This document shows, piece by piece, positions 31,581 to 40,547 of a DNA stretch of 50,129 nucleotides (positions are counted from its first letter, which is position 1; each line of letters starts with the position of its first letter). Below the pieces are notes generated by a model. It was given only the letters and a program-made list of their open reading frames with translations. It was not told where the DNA came from and ran no database searches. Position numbers and translations under genes: made by a program. The stretch comes from UBA1162 sp049513695. GTDB taxonomy: Bacteria > Chloroflexota > Dehalococcoidia > GIF9 > UBA5629. Location of the stretch: contig JBEKVW010000002.1 in NCBI GenBank assembly GCA_049513695.1, positions 1 through 50,129 on the forward strand, in the 5' to 3' direction.

Positions 31581-33563
31581 ATGGCAGACAAACCCGAAGA
31601 GAAAAAAGCAACCATCACCTCGATGTCGGTCGAAAACAGGAAATTTCCCCCGTCCAAGGAATTTACCCAGAACGCCTATATCAAAAGCATGGCCGAATAC
31701 AAGAAATTGTATAAAAAATCCATAGATGATATGGAAGGTTTCTGGGCCGACGAGGCCAAGCGGATCGACTGGTTCAAGAAATGGGACAAGGTCCTTGTCG
31801 ATGATTTCAAGAATGGCAAGCATGAATGGTTCGTGGGCGGCAAGCTCAATGTGTCCTACAACTGCCTCGACAGGCACCTGCCCACCTGGCGGAAGAACAA
31901 GGCCGCCATCATTTTCGAAGGCGATATCGGAGACTCCAGGACTTATACCTACGAACAACTATGGTACGAAGTCAACAAGATGGCCAACGTGCTCAAAAAG
32001 CATGGCGTCAAGAAGGGCGACCGTGTCACTATCTACCTTCCGATGATACCGGAACTGCCCATAGCCATGCTGGCCTGCACCAGGATCGGCGCCATTCACT
32101 GCATCGTTTTCGGTGGCTTCAGTGCCGACGCTTTGAAAGATAGAATAGTAGACTGTCAGGCTTCCCTTCTAATATGTGCTGACGGTTATTATCGTGGCGG
32201 TAAGGTCGTCAACAGCAAAGCCAATGCCGACCAGGCGCTGCAATCAGCCCCCAGTGTGAAAAAGGTTATCGTAGTAAGCCGCGCCAACAACAATGCCCCG
32301 GTGGTGGCCGGCCGCGACGTACTTTGGAACAATGAAATGGCCGCAGACGACGTTAAAAAGCCGTGCGAAGCTGAGAAAATGGATGCTGAGGACCCACTGT
32401 TCATCCTGTATACCAGCGGCAGCACCGGCAAGCCCAAGGGCGTTTTGCATACTACTGCCGGCTATCTCCTGTACTGCATGACCACGTTCCACTATATTTT
32501 CGATTATAAGGATGAAGATACATTCTGGTGCACAGCCGATATCGGCTGGGTAACCGGTCACAGCTATATCGTCTACGGACCTCTGGCCATGGGCGCTACC
32601 AGCCTGATGTTCGAAGGCGTACCCAACTATCCCAAGCCGGACAGGTTCTGGGATATCGTTGAGAAATACAAGGTCAATATCCTTTACACCGCCCCCACCG
32701 CCATCCGCGCTATCATGAAAGACGGGGATGACTGGGTCAAGAAGCATGACCTCTCCTCACTCAGGCTCCTAGGCACGGTGGGCGAACCGATCAACCCCGA
32801 AGCCTGGATATGGTATTACAACCTGATCGGCGACGGCAGGTGTCCGATCGTCGATACCTGGTGGCAGACAGAGACCGGAGGAATTCTGATCACCCCGCTG
32901 CCCGGCGCATGGCCTCTGAAACCGGGTTCTGCGACTCTTCCGTTCTTCGGCGTTGCAGCCAAGGTTATCAGGGAAGACCGCAGCCAGGCCAGCGTTAACG
33001 AGGGTGGCTCATTGATTATCGAGAAACCATGGCCCGGCCTTATGCGCACGGTCTATGGCGATCCCGAGAGATTCAAGAATACCTACTTCGTCCAGAACCC
33101 GGGTGTGTACACTACCGGCGACGGCGCCAGGGTTGACGAGGATGGCTACTACTGGCTGATGGGCCGCATCGATGACGTCATTAACGTATCCGGTCACAGG
33201 ATCGGTACTGCTGAGGTCGAGAGCGCTCTGGTCTCCCATCCCAAGGTCGCAGAGGCTGCCGTGGTCGGCATGCCCCACGATATCAAAGGCCAGGGCATCT
33301 ATGCCTACGTAACCCTCAAGTCCGGTGTAGAGAAGTCGGACGATCTCAAGAAAGAGCTAATCGCACATGTGCGCAAAGAGATCGGTCCCATCGCTCTCCC
33401 GGACAAGATCCAGTGGGCCGACAGCCTGCCCAAGACCCGCAGTGGCAAGATCATGCGCAGGATCCTTACCAAGATCGCTGCTAATGATGTGTCCAACCTG
33501 GGTGATACTTCAACCCTGGCTGATCCCACAGTTGTCGGCGACTTGGTCAAGAACAGGATCTAA
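31581..33563 (+). CDS. acs: acetyl-CoA synthetase (AMP-forming)
   Basis: The 660-residue enzyme turns acetate, ATP and CoA into acetyl-CoA. The AMP-binding loop YTSGSTGKPKGVLHTT lies near residue 274, GWVTGHSY follows, and the C-terminal PKTRSGKIMRRIL near 617-630 contains the lysine that is acetylated in regulated Acs. Length matches the family. AAGGAGG lies about 17 bases before the ATG, an unusually long gap, and no other in-frame start is closer. It has its own promoter and terminator and is followed by an acetate transporter gene, so acetate assimilation is the likely job. Regulation by acetylation is possible, as a GNAT fusion is close by. Confidence 0.97.
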   Translation: MADKPEEKKATITSMSVENRKFPPSKEFTQNAYIKSMAEYKKLYKKSIDDMEGFWADEAKRIDWFKKWDKVLVDDFKNGKHEWFVGGKLNVSYNCLDRHLPTWRKNKAAIIFEGDIGDSRTYTYEQLWYEVNKMANVLKKHGVKKGDRVTIYLPMIPELPIAMLACTRIGAIHCIVFGGFSADALKDRIVDCQASLLICADGYYRGGKVVNSKANADQALQSAPSVKKVIVVSRANNNAPVVAGRDVLWNNEMAADDVKKPCEAEKMDAEDPLFILYTSGSTGKPKGVLHTTAGYLLYCMTTFHYIFDYKDEDTFWCTADIGWVTGHSYIVYGPLAMGATSLMFEGVPNYPKPDRFWDIVEKYKVNILYTAPTAIRAIMKDGDDWVKKHDLSSLRLLGTVGEPINPEAWIWYYNLIGDGRCPIVDTWWQTETGGILITPLPGAWPLKPGSATLPFFGVAAKVIREDRSQASVNEGGSLIIEKPWPGLMRTVYGDPERFKNTYFVQNPGVYTTGDGARVDEDGYYWLMGRIDDVINVSGHRIGTAEVESALVSHPKVAEAAVVGMPHDIKGQGIYAYVTLKSGVEKSDDLKKELIAHVRKEIGPIALPDKIQWADSLPKTRSGKIMRRILTKIAANDVSNLGDTSTLADPTVVGDLVKNRI

Positions 33564-33579
33564 TCTCAAGCACTTGAGA

Positions 33580-33616
33580 AACGGCGCTGCTGCTAAAGCA
33601 GCGCCGTTTTATTTTT
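33580..33616 (+). terminator. intrinsic terminator after acs
   Basis: An 11-base-pair stem (AACGGCGCTGC with GCAGCGCCGTT) encloses a seven-base loop and is followed by TTATTTTT. It lies 17 bases after the acs stop. Confidence 0.9.
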
Positions 33617-33663
33617 ACCCGGTAATGATGTTGATATGCCCTGGCCGATCGTGTGTACGTGCG

Positions 33664-33693
33664 TTGACACCCCCAGCGACAGCCACGTATAAT
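33664..33693 (+). promoter_or_regulatory. predicted promoter of the acetate transporter gene
   Basis: Perfect TTGACA at 33664-33669 and perfect TATAAT at 33688-33693 are 18 bases apart, the best match to consensus in the window. It indicates that the transporter can be made independently of acs. Confidence 0.75.
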
Positions 33694-33740
33694 AACGAAC
33701 CAGTATTTTAATCCCACAAAAATAATTAGGAGGTAGCAAT

Positions 33741-34343
33741 TTGTCACAACAGCAAGGCACGGAGATTCTAAGGTCGATCAAAGATACAACGGCAAATCCG
33801 GCACCGCTGGGACTCCTTGCATTCGGCATGACCACTGTTCTCCTTAATTTGGCCAATGCGGGGATTTTCACTCTTGGTTCGATGATCCTGGCCATGGGCA
33901 TATTCTATGGCGGCATCGCACAGGTGATCGCAGGCATTCTGGAATGGAAAAAGGGAAATACATTCGGCACAACGGCGTTCACGTCATATGGACTTTTCTG
34001 GCTTTCACTCGTAGCGCTGCTGGTAATGCCCAAAATTGGTTGGTGGGACAAAACGGATACTGCGGGTATGATTTCCTACTTTATTATGTGGGGTATCTTC
34101 ACTCTCGTTTTATTCGTGGGGACCTTAAAGATCAACCGGGCATTGCAGGTTGTATTCGGAACGCTTGCTTTACTTTTCTTCCTGCTTGCCATTCATGACA
34201 TAACGGGTAACCAGATCATAGGTATCATCACCGGATATGAGGGGGTTATTTGCGGTTTTTCAGCTATTTATGCTGGTCTGGCGCAGGTACTTAACGAAGT
34301 ATACGGTAAGATTGTCTGGCCTATCGGGCCGGTTGCCAAATAA
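33741..34343 (+). CDS. satP: acetate/succinate transporter, GPR1/FUN34/YaaH family
   Basis: This 200-residue inner-membrane protein has six predicted membrane segments and the family's signature NPAPLGLLAFGMTTVLLNL starting at residue 19. The second family motif, FYGGIAQVIAGILEWKKGNTFG, lies near residues 54-75. Members such as SatP take up acetate and succinate with protons. The start is TTG at 33741, chosen because TTAGGAGG sits eight bases upstream; there is no ATG near. With acs just before it, the pair would import and activate acetate. It has its own promoter and a terminator after its stop. Substrate range is inferred from the family. Confidence 0.93.
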   Translation: MSQQQGTEILRSIKDTTANPAPLGLLAFGMTTVLLNLANAGIFTLGSMILAMGIFYGGIAQVIAGILEWKKGNTFGTTAFTSYGLFWLSLVALLVMPKIGWWDKTDTAGMISYFIMWGIFTLVLFVGTLKINRALQVVFGTLALLFFLLAIHDITGNQIIGIITGYEGVICGFSAIYAGLAQVLNEVYGKIVWPIGPVAK

Positions 34344-34372
34344 TTTCCATCTAGCGAACAATGACACTTCAG

Positions 34373-34404
34373 GAGGCCGGTCACAAGCCGGCCTCTTTTA
34401 TTTA
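34373..34404 (+). terminator. intrinsic terminator after satP
   Basis: An eight-base-pair stem (GAGGCCGG with CCGGCCTC) with a seven-base loop is followed by TTTTATTTA. Confidence 0.88.
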
Positions 34405-34461
34405 GGCCTGCACGTGGTAGGGTGCTAAAATAATATGGACTTTCTGCACCGGATGTTTTAA

Positions 34462-37329
34462 ATGACGCAAAATAACATAGTTGTGCGCGGCGCACGCGAG
34501 CACAACCTTAAGAATATAGATGTCACCATACCCCGCGACAAGCTGGTGGTCATAACCGGCGTCTCGGGGTCCGGCAAGAGCTCGCTGGCTTTCGATACCA
34601 TCTATGCTGAGGGCCAGAGGCGCTATATCGAATCGCTCTCTGCCTACGCACGCCAGTTCCTGGGACGCATGGACAAGCCGGACGTCGATTACATTGAGGG
34701 CCTAAGCCCTGCCATATCGATCGACCAGAAAGGCCCTTCGCATAACCCGCGTTCGACCGTTGGCACTGTTACCGAGATATATGACTATCTGCGGCTGTTG
34801 TTTGCCCGTGTGGGCAGGCCGTATTGCCCGCAATGCGGGCGTGAGATAGCACGCCAGACCGTGCAGCAAATCGTGGATGCCGTGCTTAACATCGAGCGGG
34901 GCAAGCGGATTATGATACTTTCGCCACTCATCAGGGACAGGAAAGGCGAGCACCAGCAAATATTCGATGACCTGCGCAAGGCTGGGTTTGTCCGGGTCAG
35001 AGTGGATAGCTATATCCGTGACCTGTCGGAGGAATTTAACCTCGACAAGAATAAGAAACACACCGTGGAAGCGGTGGTGGACCGTATCATAACCGGTGAG
35101 GACAGCAACACAGCTAGGATCGCCGACTCGGTCGAGACGGCGCTCAAACTGGGAGGGGGAGTAGTATTGATATCGATCGTGGAAGGTGAGGAACTGCTTT
35201 TCTCCGAGCACTTCGCCTGTGTAAACTGCGGGATCAGCCTGGGTGAGATAGCTCCCCGTACATTCAGCTTCAACAGCCCGCATGGCGCCTGCCCCACCTG
35301 CACGGGGCTGGGTTTTAAACTGGAAATCGACCCCGATCTGGTGATACCCAATAAAAACCTGACCATTGCGGAGGGAGCCATCAGGCCCTGGGCTACCTAT
35401 AGCTGGTATTTAAGCCAGCTTGAAGAAATAGCCGAGCGCTACGGTTTCTCACTGCGTGTGCCAATAAAAAAGCTTACTAAAGAGCAGCTAAACCTCGTAC
35501 TATATGGAGAAAACCCTGAAAAGCACAGGTACCGTTACCGCTTCGGCAAGGTACGTGAGTATGCTGTGGGTTTTGAAGGCGTCATCCCCAATCTTGAGAG
35601 GCTTTACAAGGAAACGGAATCGGAGAACAGGCGTGCGGAGATAGAAAAATATATGTCCGCTTCTCCCTGCCTGGCCTGCGAGGGCAAAAGGTTAAAGCCG
35701 GAATCGTTAGCGGTGAAAATCGACGGCAAGAATATCATGGACGTGACAGCCATGTCGGCGGTGGAGGCCGGTTCATGGATGACAGCTGTTGCGGGCATGC
35801 GGGACGGCAAGTCTATACTGAGCGTTAACGAAAAGACCATCGCTCAGCAGATCATTAAGGAGATAAATGCCAGGCTGGGGTTCCTGAAAGATATCGGCCT
35901 GGGCTACCTCACACTGGAACGCGCCTCCATGACATTGAGCGGCGGAGAAGCCCAACGTATCAGGCTGGCTACCATGATCGGCAGCGGTCTGATGGGTGTT
36001 CTGTATATTTGTGACGAGCCAACCATAGGGCTGCATCCTGCTGACATCCACAGGTTGATAAATACCCTCAAGAAGCTGAGGGATTTGGGTAATACGGTAA
36101 TCAGTGTGGAGCACGATGAGGCTATGATGCGGGCGGCAGACTTCATCATCGATCTAGGGCCGGGCGCAGGTGAGCACGGCGGATCAATAGTTGCTACCGG
36201 CACTATTGAAGATGTGATGAGATGCCGTGCCTCTGTAACGGGGCAATATTTGAGCGGGGTCAAAGAGATACCTATGCCCGGGAAACGCAGGAACGGGTCC
36301 GGCAAATATATGGTGATCAAGGGCGCTGCCGAAAACAACTTAAAGGATATCGATGTCAAGATACCCCTGGGTAAGCTGGTATGTATCAGCGGGGTATCCG
36401 GAAGCGGCAAGAGCACCCTTATGAACGATGTGCTCTATAAGAAGCTGGCGCAGATTTTTTATCATTCCAGGGAGAAGCCCGGTAAATGCGATGCCATCAC
36501 AGGGATTGAGAATATAGACAAGGTCATCAATATCGACCAGTCTCCTATAGGTCGCACACCGCGCAGCAATCCTGCCACCTACACGGGTGCATTCACACCT
36601 ATCAGGGAGCTGTTTGCATCGGTACCTGAAGCCAGGGTGCGCGGCTACGGGCCGGGCAGGTTTTCCTTCAATGTGCGCGGCGGGAGATGCGAGGCCTGCC
36701 AGGGTGAGGGCTATATACAGATAGAGATGCAGTTCCTGCCCGATGTAACGGTGCCCTGCGAGGTATGTAAAGGCAAACGTTACAACCGCGAGGCACTGGA
36801 GATTCAGTTCAAGGGCAAGAATATAGCCGATGTTCTGGACATGACCATCGAGGAAGCTACGGCCTTTTTCGAAAACTTCCCCAAGATCAAAAATAAGCTG
36901 GGAACGCTGGAAGATGTGGGCCTGGGCTATATGAGGCTGGGACAGCCGGCGCCTACCTTGTCAGGCGGTGAGGCGCAGCGCGTAAAACTGGCCACTGAAT
37001 TATCACGCAGGTCTACGGGTAAGACTGTCTATATACTTGATGAGCCTACTACGGGTTTATCATTTGCCGACATAGATTGCCTGCTCAGGGTGCTGCAAAG
37101 GCTGGTTGATTCCGGTAATACAGTGGTCATCATAGAACATCATCTGGACGTCATAAAAAATGCGGATCACATAATCGACTTGGGGCCGGGGGCGGGGGAT
37201 GAGGGCGGCTATGTCATAGCCACGGGAACACCGGAGCAAGTGGCGGAAATAGAAGGTTCTGCAACCGGATGTTATTTGAGGGATCTCCTGGGGGAAAAGA
37301 GCGTGGCCGGGACTGCCCGGGTTCGTTAG
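34462..37329 (+). CDS. uvrA: excinuclease ABC subunit A
   Basis: UvrA recognises DNA damage and loads UvrB. The 955-residue protein has two ABC ATPase modules: Walker A GVSGSGKSSLAFDTIYAEG near residue 33-50 and GVSGSGKSTLMNDVLY near 645-660, with signature motifs LSGGEAQRIRLATMIGSG and LSGGEAQRVKLATELSRR. Zinc-binding sites are CPQCGREI near 121, CVNCGISLGE with CPTCTGLG, and CEACQGEGYI with PCEVCKGKRY in the second half. Nothing is missing. No ribosome site is seen; TGCTAAAAT lies 30 bases upstream, the same box as before uvrC. uvrB is not in the window. Confidence 0.97.
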   Translation: MTQNNIVVRGAREHNLKNIDVTIPRDKLVVITGVSGSGKSSLAFDTIYAEGQRRYIESLSAYARQFLGRMDKPDVDYIEGLSPAISIDQKGPSHNPRSTVGTVTEIYDYLRLLFARVGRPYCPQCGREIARQTVQQIVDAVLNIERGKRIMILSPLIRDRKGEHQQIFDDLRKAGFVRVRVDSYIRDLSEEFNLDKNKKHTVEAVVDRIITGEDSNTARIADSVETALKLGGGVVLISIVEGEELLFSEHFACVNCGISLGEIAPRTFSFNSPHGACPTCTGLGFKLEIDPDLVIPNKNLTIAEGAIRPWATYSWYLSQLEEIAERYGFSLRVPIKKLTKEQLNLVLYGENPEKHRYRYRFGKVREYAVGFEGVIPNLERLYKETESENRRAEIEKYMSASPCLACEGKRLKPESLAVKIDGKNIMDVTAMSAVEAGSWMTAVAGMRDGKSILSVNEKTIAQQIIKEINARLGFLKDIGLGYLTLERASMTLSGGEAQRIRLATMIGSGLMGVLYICDEPTIGLHPADIHRLINTLKKLRDLGNTVISVEHDEAMMRAADFIIDLGPGAGEHGGSIVATGTIEDVMRCRASVTGQYLSGVKEIPMPGKRRNGSGKYMVIKGAAENNLKDIDVKIPLGKLVCISGVSGSGKSTLMNDVLYKKLAQIFYHSREKPGKCDAITGIENIDKVINIDQSPIGRTPRSNPATYTGAFTPIRELFASVPEARVRGYGPGRFSFNVRGGRCEACQGEGYIQIEMQFLPDVTVPCEVCKGKRYNREALEIQFKGKNIADVLDMTIEEATAFFENFPKIKNKLGTLEDVGLGYMRLGQPAPTLSGGEAQRVKLATELSRRSTGKTVYILDEPTTGLSFADIDCLLRVLQRLVDSGNTVVIIEHHLDVIKNADHIIDLGPGAGDEGGYVIATGTPEQVAEIEGSATGCYLRDLLGEKSVAGTARVR

Positions 37330-37393
37330 GAAAAGAGCCATCCCATACAAGGTATGCGCCTAATTTTTCCGGACAGATATTTAGGGCAGGATC

Positions 37394-37708
37394 CTATTGT
37401 GAGGAAGAATCAGTCGAATTCTTTAATTTATCAAGTACTTGAGTGACATCGCTGCTGTAATTTTCGCTGGCGCTAGCGCCAAAAGCAGTTGCCCCTGGAT
37501 TGTTTACAGTTTGAACGCGCATTGAGTTTAGCGTCTCCATTTCTTTTCCGGTAGAGAAAGGTCCGGCTCTGCAAATCCAAAAAGAAAAAATCATGGTCGC
37601 CACAATGACAGCCATGAGGAGGACGTTAAATCCCAGTCCCTGAAAACCCCTTTGCCATCCCGGCAAACTCCGTAATATAGCAGTCAATTTCCCGGCCATC
37701 TCATTCAA
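37394..37708 (-). CDS. hypothetical protein with one membrane segment
   Basis: The 104-residue product has one membrane segment near residues 26-47 (GFNVLLMAVIVATMIFSFWI), preceded by a short basic and aromatic region, and a serine-rich polar tail (VTQVLDKLKNSTDSSSQ). I do not recognise a family. It starts at the ATG at 37708, or possibly at Met4; the ribosome site is weak (GGGG about 12 bases upstream). It lies alone between uvrA and the phosphoesterase fusion, on the opposite strand to both, so no operon clue is available. Codon choice looks normal for the region. It could be spurious, though the well-placed membrane segment argues for a real small protein. Confidence 0.5.
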   Translation of the reverse strand: MNEMAGKLTAILRSLPGWQRGFQGLGFNVLLMAVIVATMIFSFWICRAGPFSTGKEMETLNSMRVQTVNNPGATAFGASASENYSSDVTQVLDKLKNSTDSSSQ

Positions 37709-37859
37709 TATAAAACCCCAATAATATGACCTTCAAATAGCGCTTAAGCCATTATACCCGCCTAAAGGAAATTCTCAATGACTAGTTAGTACCTTAGAAT
37801 ATAGTACTTAAGTCATATCGATTCTGGACATTTCAACTGGGATACACGAATTAATCGCA

Positions 37860-37868
37860 TGCTATACT
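37860..37868 (+). promoter_or_regulatory. extended -10 box of the phosphoesterase fusion gene
   Basis: TGCTATACT (37860-37868) ends eight bases before the ATG at 37877. There is no ribosome site, so a transcript starting seven or so bases after the box would be leaderless. Confidence 0.45.
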
Positions 37869-37876
37869 AAAGATAA

Positions 37877-39118
37877 ATGCTTATAGAAGTCCGCATAGGT
37901 CCGGGCAAAAGAAAATTATCCGAGTCTATAGCCAGGGTCAGCCGGCTGTGCGGGACGCCACTGAATAAAATACACAGGGTCCCGCACATTTCGTTATACG
38001 GAAGCTTTTCTGCCGACTATCAGCAGGTGGAACGGGTCAAGGAGGCTCTACTGGCTGTCGGCAGGCGCTACTCATTCTTGCCGTATCTGATCGATGGTTT
38101 TCGCTGGATTAACGGTCAGCACGGCCGCGTCATATACTTCAACATAATTGCTTCGGCCGAATTTAAGACATTCAGGCAGGAGCTGGCGCAGAGGCTACTT
38201 AAAATTGCACCCAGGACACAGCCGTTTGACAGAGAGGAAGAATTTTTATTCCACTCGACCCTGGCCTATAAACTGGATAGCAGGGAATTTGAAAAGATGT
38301 GGTCGTGCGTATCAATTGGGGGGGCACTTTCTGAAAAATTTTCAACGCACGTAGAAAATGCTGAAGACTACCACATGAGATATTTCTATTTGCCCCTAAA
38401 TGCGTTAAGAGTGACGTTCCTGAACGACCAGTCTAAAATAATTTGCGAGTATGATTTTCTGCAGCAAAGGCTGCTTACCAGAGGTGAGGCGCTAGGTATT
38501 GAGGATTGGAGCAGAACCTTAAAGCTATTTAGAATAGCCAAGGGCATCGAAGGGTATAGATTTTATGATAGACGCAGGTCTTTATACCTTAGTAGTGATC
38601 TTCACTTTGATCACTCAAATATTATTCACTATTGTGCCCGGCCTTTTACATCCGAGAATGTTGGAGAAATGAATAAAGTGCTGTTGGAGAACTGGAATAA
38701 TACCGTTGGTTCTAACGAGGTTTATTTCCTGGGCGATCTATCTTTTGGAAGGGGAGCAAGGCCCGCCGGTTACTGGCTGGAAAGGCTCAAAGGGAAAATT
38801 AATTTTATAAGAGGGAGCTACGATGTTGATATCGGGGGTGCCAAAGAATACCAAATGGTTAAAAACGGAAGATATACTTTTCTCCTGTTGCACGATCCCG
38901 ACAGGTTGCCCAGTGACTGGAACGGCTGGATAATTCATGGGCACAAGCATAACAACGATGTGAAGAACTATCCTTTTATCAATGGGGATAGGAAGACCAT
39001 CAATATCAGCCCGGAGCTGGTCAACTACAGGCCTGTAAGCGCGGATTTTCTGAGTTCACTGAAGCTAAATTCAATCAAGCGGATGGATACCATAGACAGT
39101 ATCCCGGTGATGAGATAA
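37877..39118 (+). CDS. 2H phosphoesterase (LigT-like) fused to a metallophosphoesterase
   Basis: The 413-residue protein joins two phosphoesterases. Residues 1 to about 195 have the paired histidine motifs of the 2H superfamily: HIS at 37-39 (VPHISLYG) and HST at 126-128 (FHSTLAYK), as in 2'-5' RNA ligase-like and cyclic phosphodiesterase proteins. Residues about 236-413 are a calcineurin-like metallophosphoesterase: SSDLHFDHSNI (Asp241, His243), LGDLSFG (Asp287), and IIHGHKHNN (His354, His356). The usual GNHD motif reads GSYD at 313-316, so a metal ligand pair is changed. This suggests RNA end processing, perhaps opening a cyclic phosphate and removing the phosphate. It stands alone with a probable leaderless start. 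The substrate is inference. Confidence 0.8.
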   Translation: MLIEVRIGPGKRKLSESIARVSRLCGTPLNKIHRVPHISLYGSFSADYQQVERVKEALLAVGRRYSFLPYLIDGFRWINGQHGRVIYFNIIASAEFKTFRQELAQRLLKIAPRTQPFDREEEFLFHSTLAYKLDSREFEKMWSCVSIGGALSEKFSTHVENAEDYHMRYFYLPLNALRVTFLNDQSKIICEYDFLQQRLLTRGEALGIEDWSRTLKLFRIAKGIEGYRFYDRRRSLYLSSDLHFDHSNIIHYCARPFTSENVGEMNKVLLENWNNTVGSNEVYFLGDLSFGRGARPAGYWLERLKGKINFIRGSYDVDIGGAKEYQMVKNGRYTFLLLHDPDRLPSDWNGWIIHGHKHNNDVKNYPFINGDRKTINISPELVNYRPVSADFLSSLKLNSIKRMDTIDSIPVMR

Positions 39119-39176
39119 CACGGTCATATCCTTCACAAATTCATATAAAAGGTATACATTTTTATAAACGCGGAGT

Positions 39177-40088
39177 ATGACAGCTATCAGAGTAACCAAC
39201 GTATCGCCCAATTTGAAACTGCTTGACCTGCAGCCGCCGATACCCGGCTACGGCAAGTTCATATCCAGCTATCTTGTTAATGGTGGGAAGAAAGCCGTTA
39301 TCGATCCCGGGCCCGCCGTTGCAACACATGGACTGCTTGAGGCACTGGCCGAATCGGGCACGAAGCCGGAAGAGATCGACTATATTGTGCTAACGCACAT
39401 CCATATAGACCATGCAGGAGGTGCAGGCAATGCTGTCAAGGCGATGCCCAACGCCATGGTCGTTGTCCACGAGAGGGCGGTGCATCACCTGGTTAACCCT
39501 CAAAAATTGTGGAATGCCAGCCTTCTGACTCTGGGCGACCTGGCTATCAAATATGGTGAGATAGAGCCCGTGCCGGCAGGAAGAATTGTTGCCGCGCAGG
39601 ATAATATGAAGCTGGACCTGGGCGGTAGGGAGCTTGAGATATATTTTACGCCGGGCCATGCCATACATCATTTAAGCCTGTTCGACCGTGCAAGCGGCAT
39701 TCTTCTGGCGGGTGAAGCAGCCGGGGTATGCACCGAAGGGAAGGTCAGGCCTGCCACGCCGCCTCCTTTCAAGCTGGAAGAAATGCTGGCTTCGGTGGAC
39801 AAGTTAATCGAACTCAAGCCCACGAAGCTATGCTACGGACACTTCGGATGCTATGACAACGGACTGGCAAGGCTGAAGCAATACAGGGAAAAACTATTAA
39901 CCTGGCATAAAACAGTCAATGAAGAAACCGGCCGGAGTAAAAACCCTGAGGAGATACTGGCTATTCTAAGAGAACAGGACAGCGACCTCTCATATCTGGA
40001 AAAATTAGGTGATGATGAATACAAGAGGGAACTGATATTGCTCCTGAACAGCATCCGGGGTATGTCCTCCACCTCTCAGATACATTAA
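39177..40088 (+). CDS. MBL-fold metallohydrolase (glyoxalase II-like)
   Basis: The 303-residue protein has the metallo-beta-lactamase motif LTHIHIDHAGGAGN (HxHxDH, residues 73-83), a later histidine in FTPGHAIHHLSLF and an aspartate in the loop, and a C-terminal YGHFGCYDNGLARLKQYREK segment. The N-terminal KFISSYLVNGGKKAVIDPGP resembles the glyoxalase II-like group that cleaves thioesters or lactones. GGAG lies only two bases before the ATG, a short spacing. The strand and position, just upstream of korD with 92 bases between, permit but do not show cotranscription; a promoter for kor lies in that gap. The substrate is unknown. Confidence 0.85.
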   Translation: MTAIRVTNVSPNLKLLDLQPPIPGYGKFISSYLVNGGKKAVIDPGPAVATHGLLEALAESGTKPEEIDYIVLTHIHIDHAGGAGNAVKAMPNAMVVVHERAVHHLVNPQKLWNASLLTLGDLAIKYGEIEPVPAGRIVAAQDNMKLDLGGRELEIYFTPGHAIHHLSLFDRASGILLAGEAAGVCTEGKVRPATPPPFKLEEMLASVDKLIELKPTKLCYGHFGCYDNGLARLKQYREKLLTWHKTVNEETGRSKNPEEILAILREQDSDLSYLEKLGDDEYKRELILLLNSIRGMSSTSQIH

Positions 40089-40139
40089 GCCCTGCCATTT
40101 TATGCAATCCCGCCAGCCTGGCGGCCCTTTACGTGATTC

Positions 40140-40168
40140 TTGTCTGATGCTGGCACGAATGCTATACT
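40140..40168 (+). promoter_or_regulatory. predicted promoter of the kor-hdr locus
   Basis: TTGTCT at 40140-40145 and TATACT at 40163-40168 are 17 bases apart; the -10 is preceded by TGC, an extended form. It ends only 12 bases before the korD ATG, which has no ribosome site, so the mRNA would have a leader of about five bases or none. Confidence 0.55.
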
Positions 40169-40180
40169 ACTCTATCGATT

Positions 40181-40462
40181 ATGAAGCTGTGGCGCACACC
40201 TTTTGACCATAACCATTCTGCCGAACCTCTGGCATATGTATTTATCGACAGGGAGAGATGCAAGGGATGCGGTTTCTGCGCTGAATACTGCCCATGCGAT
40301 GTCCTCAAGATGGGTTCGGAGCTTAGCTCCAAGGGATACCAGCTGGCAGTGGTCAAGGACGGCAACAAATGCCTGGCCTGCGGGTTCTGCGAGTTGATAT
40401 GCCCGGAATTCGCCGTCAAGCTAACCATCAATAATAAGGCCCATTCGGAAATTAAGCCGTAA
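40181..40462 (+). CDS. korD: 2-oxoacid:ferredoxin oxidoreductase delta subunit (ferredoxin)
   Basis: The 93-residue protein has two classical [4Fe-4S] motifs: Cys27/30/33/37 (CKGCGFCAEYCP) and Cys64/67/70/74 (CLACGFCELICP). As the first gene before korA, it is the delta subunit that accepts electrons from the thiamine enzyme. The N-terminal 20 residues are not cysteine-bearing and include HNHSAEPLAYVFIDRERC, typical of KorD. No ribosome site precedes the ATG, and the predicted promoter leaves almost no leader. A gap of 85 bases precedes korA. Whether it delivers to free ferredoxin or directly to the Hdr-like subunits downstream is open. Confidence 0.9.
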   Translation: MKLWRTPFDHNHSAEPLAYVFIDRERCKGCGFCAEYCPCDVLKMGSELSSKGYQLAVVKDGNKCLACGFCELICPEFAVKLTINNKAHSEIKP

Positions 40463-40547
40463 TCTGCCGCTGCTAGGATTTTCGCCGGATTAAGCTGCAG
40501 GTTAAATATTGGATGTATATCCGGCATGCTTTATTTTATAGAACACA

